Below, in pieces: positions 4,997-6,071 of a DNA stretch of 6,071 bases. This DNA comes from Promethearchaeota archaeon. Lineage in GTDB: Archaea; Asgardarchaeota; Lokiarchaeia; Sigyniarchaeales; SOKP01. The stretch is taken from contig JAUWHL010000254.1 in NCBI GenBank assembly GCA_030605895.1, positions 1-6,071 of the forward strand. The letters are read 5' to 3'. Made by a program: the position numbers and the translations under genes. The notes beneath the pieces were generated by a model. The model was not told the DNA's origin. It saw nothing but the letters and a program-made list of their open reading frames with translations, and did no database searches. The stretch's first letter is position 1. The number at the start of each line of letters is the position of its first letter.

Positions 4997-5845
4997 TTGG
5001 AAAAAAATAACAAGGATACTTCAGAAGAGCATGATTTTATTTTAGACATTGAAATAGATAAAGAATTTGATACAAATATAGATGATATTCAAAAAAGAAA
5101 AATCGATTTTAAAAGAATTAAGAAAATTGATCAATCAAAAAAAAGAGCAACTATAGAATCTGTTTTTGATGAAAGGACTATTTTTACCTTAAGTAAATTA
5201 TTAAGAAATGGTCCATTAGAACGCGTAGAAGGGGTTATTTCAGCAGGAAAAGAAGCACATATTTATTTAGCATATGATTTGAACGGAAAGGAAGTTGCTC
5301 TCAAAATCTATAAGATTGATAGTAATACTTCAAAATGGATGAGGAATTATATTATCGGAGATCCTAGATTTAAAAAAATACCTCGTAACATTTCAAAAGT
5401 TATTTTTTTGTGGGCAAGCAAAGAGTTCAAAAATCTTAAACGAGCATATAAAGTTGGTTTGAGCGTTCCAAATCCGATAAATATAAAAAATAATATTTTA
5501 ATCATGGATTATATAGGATTTGAATCAATTCCTGCGCCTATCTTAAAAGATATAAAATCACCTAAAGAACCTGTAAAGCTTATGGAGGAAATATTGGTTT
5601 TCATAAAACAATTATACCAGAAAGCTAAACTAGTTCATGGAGATCTTAGTGAGTTTAATATATTATATCATAATCAAAAACCTATCATAATTGATGTTTC
5701 TCAAGCTGTATCTATTCACCATCCAAAAGCTGAAGTATATTTAGTGAGAGATATAAAAAATATTTTTAAATACTTTGAAAAATTAGGAATAGAAACACCA
5801 GATCCTAAAGAGTTTTATTATGAAGTTATAAAGATGGATTATTAA
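4997..5845 (+). CDS. rio1: RIO1 atypical protein kinase/ATPase, small-subunit maturation factor
   Basis: RIO1 acts in the final steps of small-subunit assembly, using ATP to release factors around rRNA 3' end processing. The 282-residue protein has the full RIO1 set: nucleotide loop SAGKEAHIY (82-90; the common form is STGKEA), catalytic lysine K103 in ALKIYK, IIGDPRF (119-125), WASKEFKNLKRA (139-150), hinge MDYIG (170-174), catalytic loop HGDLSEFN (214-221, D216) and metal-binding IIDVSQAV (231-238, D233). All catalytic residues are present. The first 50 or so residues are highly charged, first acidic and then lysine/arginine-rich, and slightly longer than in many archaeal RIO1 proteins. The start is TTG, backed by a Shine-Dalgarno. 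It sits between NMD3 and the KH protein; the RIO1-KH pairing is common in archaea. Confidence 0.95.
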   Translation: MEKNNKDTSEEHDFILDIEIDKEFDTNIDDIQKRKIDFKRIKKIDQSKKRATIESVFDERTIFTLSKLLRNGPLERVEGVISAGKEAHIYLAYDLNGKEVALKIYKIDSNTSKWMRNYIIGDPRFKKIPRNISKVIFLWASKEFKNLKRAYKVGLSVPNPINIKNNILIMDYIGFESIPAPILKDIKSPKEPVKLMEEILVFIKQLYQKAKLVHGDLSEFNILYHNQKPIIIDVSQAVSIHHPKAEVYLVRDIKNIFKYFEKLGIETPDPKEFYYEVIKMDY

Positions 5846-5862
5846 AAAATCATTGAGTATAG

Positions 5863-5876
5863 AAAATTTATAATAT
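5863..5876 (+). promoter_or_regulatory. Possible TATA box before the Dim2/KH gene
   Basis: The AAAATTTATAAT string in the 43-base gap after RIO1 resembles a TATA box. Its distance to the ATG at 5889 is a few bases short of ideal for a leaderless transcript. The gene may therefore be read from the upstream cluster, from this box, or from both. Confidence 0.25.
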
Positions 5877-5888
5877 TTAAGTATTAAT

Positions 5889-6071
5889 ATGAAGATTGGA
5901 AAGAATCGAATTGCTGTTCTGATTGGTCGAGACGGAGAAATAAAAAAAGGTATTGAAAATAAATTAGGAGTTATAATTAATTTAGATAGCCTATCAGGAA
6001 ATTGCGAGATATTGCCAAAGCCAGATGATTTTAAGGCCGGGGAAAAAGCTATATCCTATTTAAGGAATTTA
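5889..6071 (+). CDS. dim2: Dim2/Pno1-like KH-domain RNA-binding protein (N-terminal part, cut by window edge)
   Basis: The first 61 codons are present and the frame runs off the right edge. The protein begins MKIGKNRIAVLIGRDGEIKKGIENKLGV in positions 1-28, a KH domain with its GxxG loop as GRDG (13-16). It then runs NLDSLSGNCEILPKPDDF, matching the archaeal Krr1/Dim2 family, which has two KH domains. In Pyrococcus the homologue has been reported to bind the 16S rRNA 3' end and aIF2-alpha; in eukaryotes Pno1/Dim2 recruits Nob1 and Dim1 to the pre-40S particle. Following RIO1 is its usual archaeal position, and both act on the same maturing small subunit. The second KH domain and C-terminus are not visible. 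Confidence 0.88.
   Translation, partial: MKIGKNRIAVLIGRDGEIKKGIENKLGVIINLDSLSGNCEILPKPDDFKAGEKAISYLRNL

Noticed and set aside
1..6071. Mobile element, CRISPR array, toxin-antitoxin or defence system
   Set aside because: No transposase, regularly spaced repeats or defence domains were seen on either strand; all sizeable frames are explained by housekeeping families.

Overview
The window is a strongly AT-rich piece of an archaeal chromosome. The archaeal call rests on aIF2-beta, NMD3, a DUF424 protein, an archaeal-type RIO1 kinase, a Dim2-like KH protein, and an initiator tRNA interrupted by an intron of the bulge-helix-bulge (BHB) type. Low G+C, a spliced initiator tRNA and TATA-like boxes fit a mesophilic archaeon, possibly of the Asgard or TACK side. 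That lineage guess is inference and cannot be settled from this window.

Left part (1-2049, minus strand): a 603-residue membrane metalloprotease of the site-2 protease (M50) family is followed, 32 bases downstream, by the N-terminal 68 codons of a PP-loop tRNA thiolation enzyme (Ncs6/TtuA type) that runs off the left edge. The protease has two PDZ-like regions and an unusual soluble segment of about 100 residues before its last membrane helix.

Middle (2050-2497): a divergent, gene-poor stretch. It holds an operator-like palindrome and TATA candidate for the protease, then the initiator tRNA-Met gene with a 25-nt intron, a T-rich termination zone and a small hairpin.

Right part (2498-6071, plus strand): an RPA32-like OB-fold/winged-helix protein comes first. 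After an 85 to 97-base gap with a good TATA box there is a tight cluster: aIF2-beta, DUF424, NMD3, RIO1 and a truncated Dim2/KH protein. Junctions in this cluster are overlapping or very short, suggesting co-transcription and translational coupling. Its products act in translation initiation and late ribosome assembly: aIF2-beta helps deliver the initiator tRNA, RIO1 and Dim2 act on the small subunit, and NMD3 acts on the large subunit. The initiator tRNA gene itself lies just upstream.

There is no sign of mobile elements, CRISPR arrays or defence systems. The region looks like conserved housekeeping chromosome. The points most worth a second look are the spliced initiator tRNA with an imperfect BHB motif, the extra domain of the protease, the operator-like palindrome, a nine-codon overlapping mini-ORF, and the position of the uncharacterised DUF424 gene.
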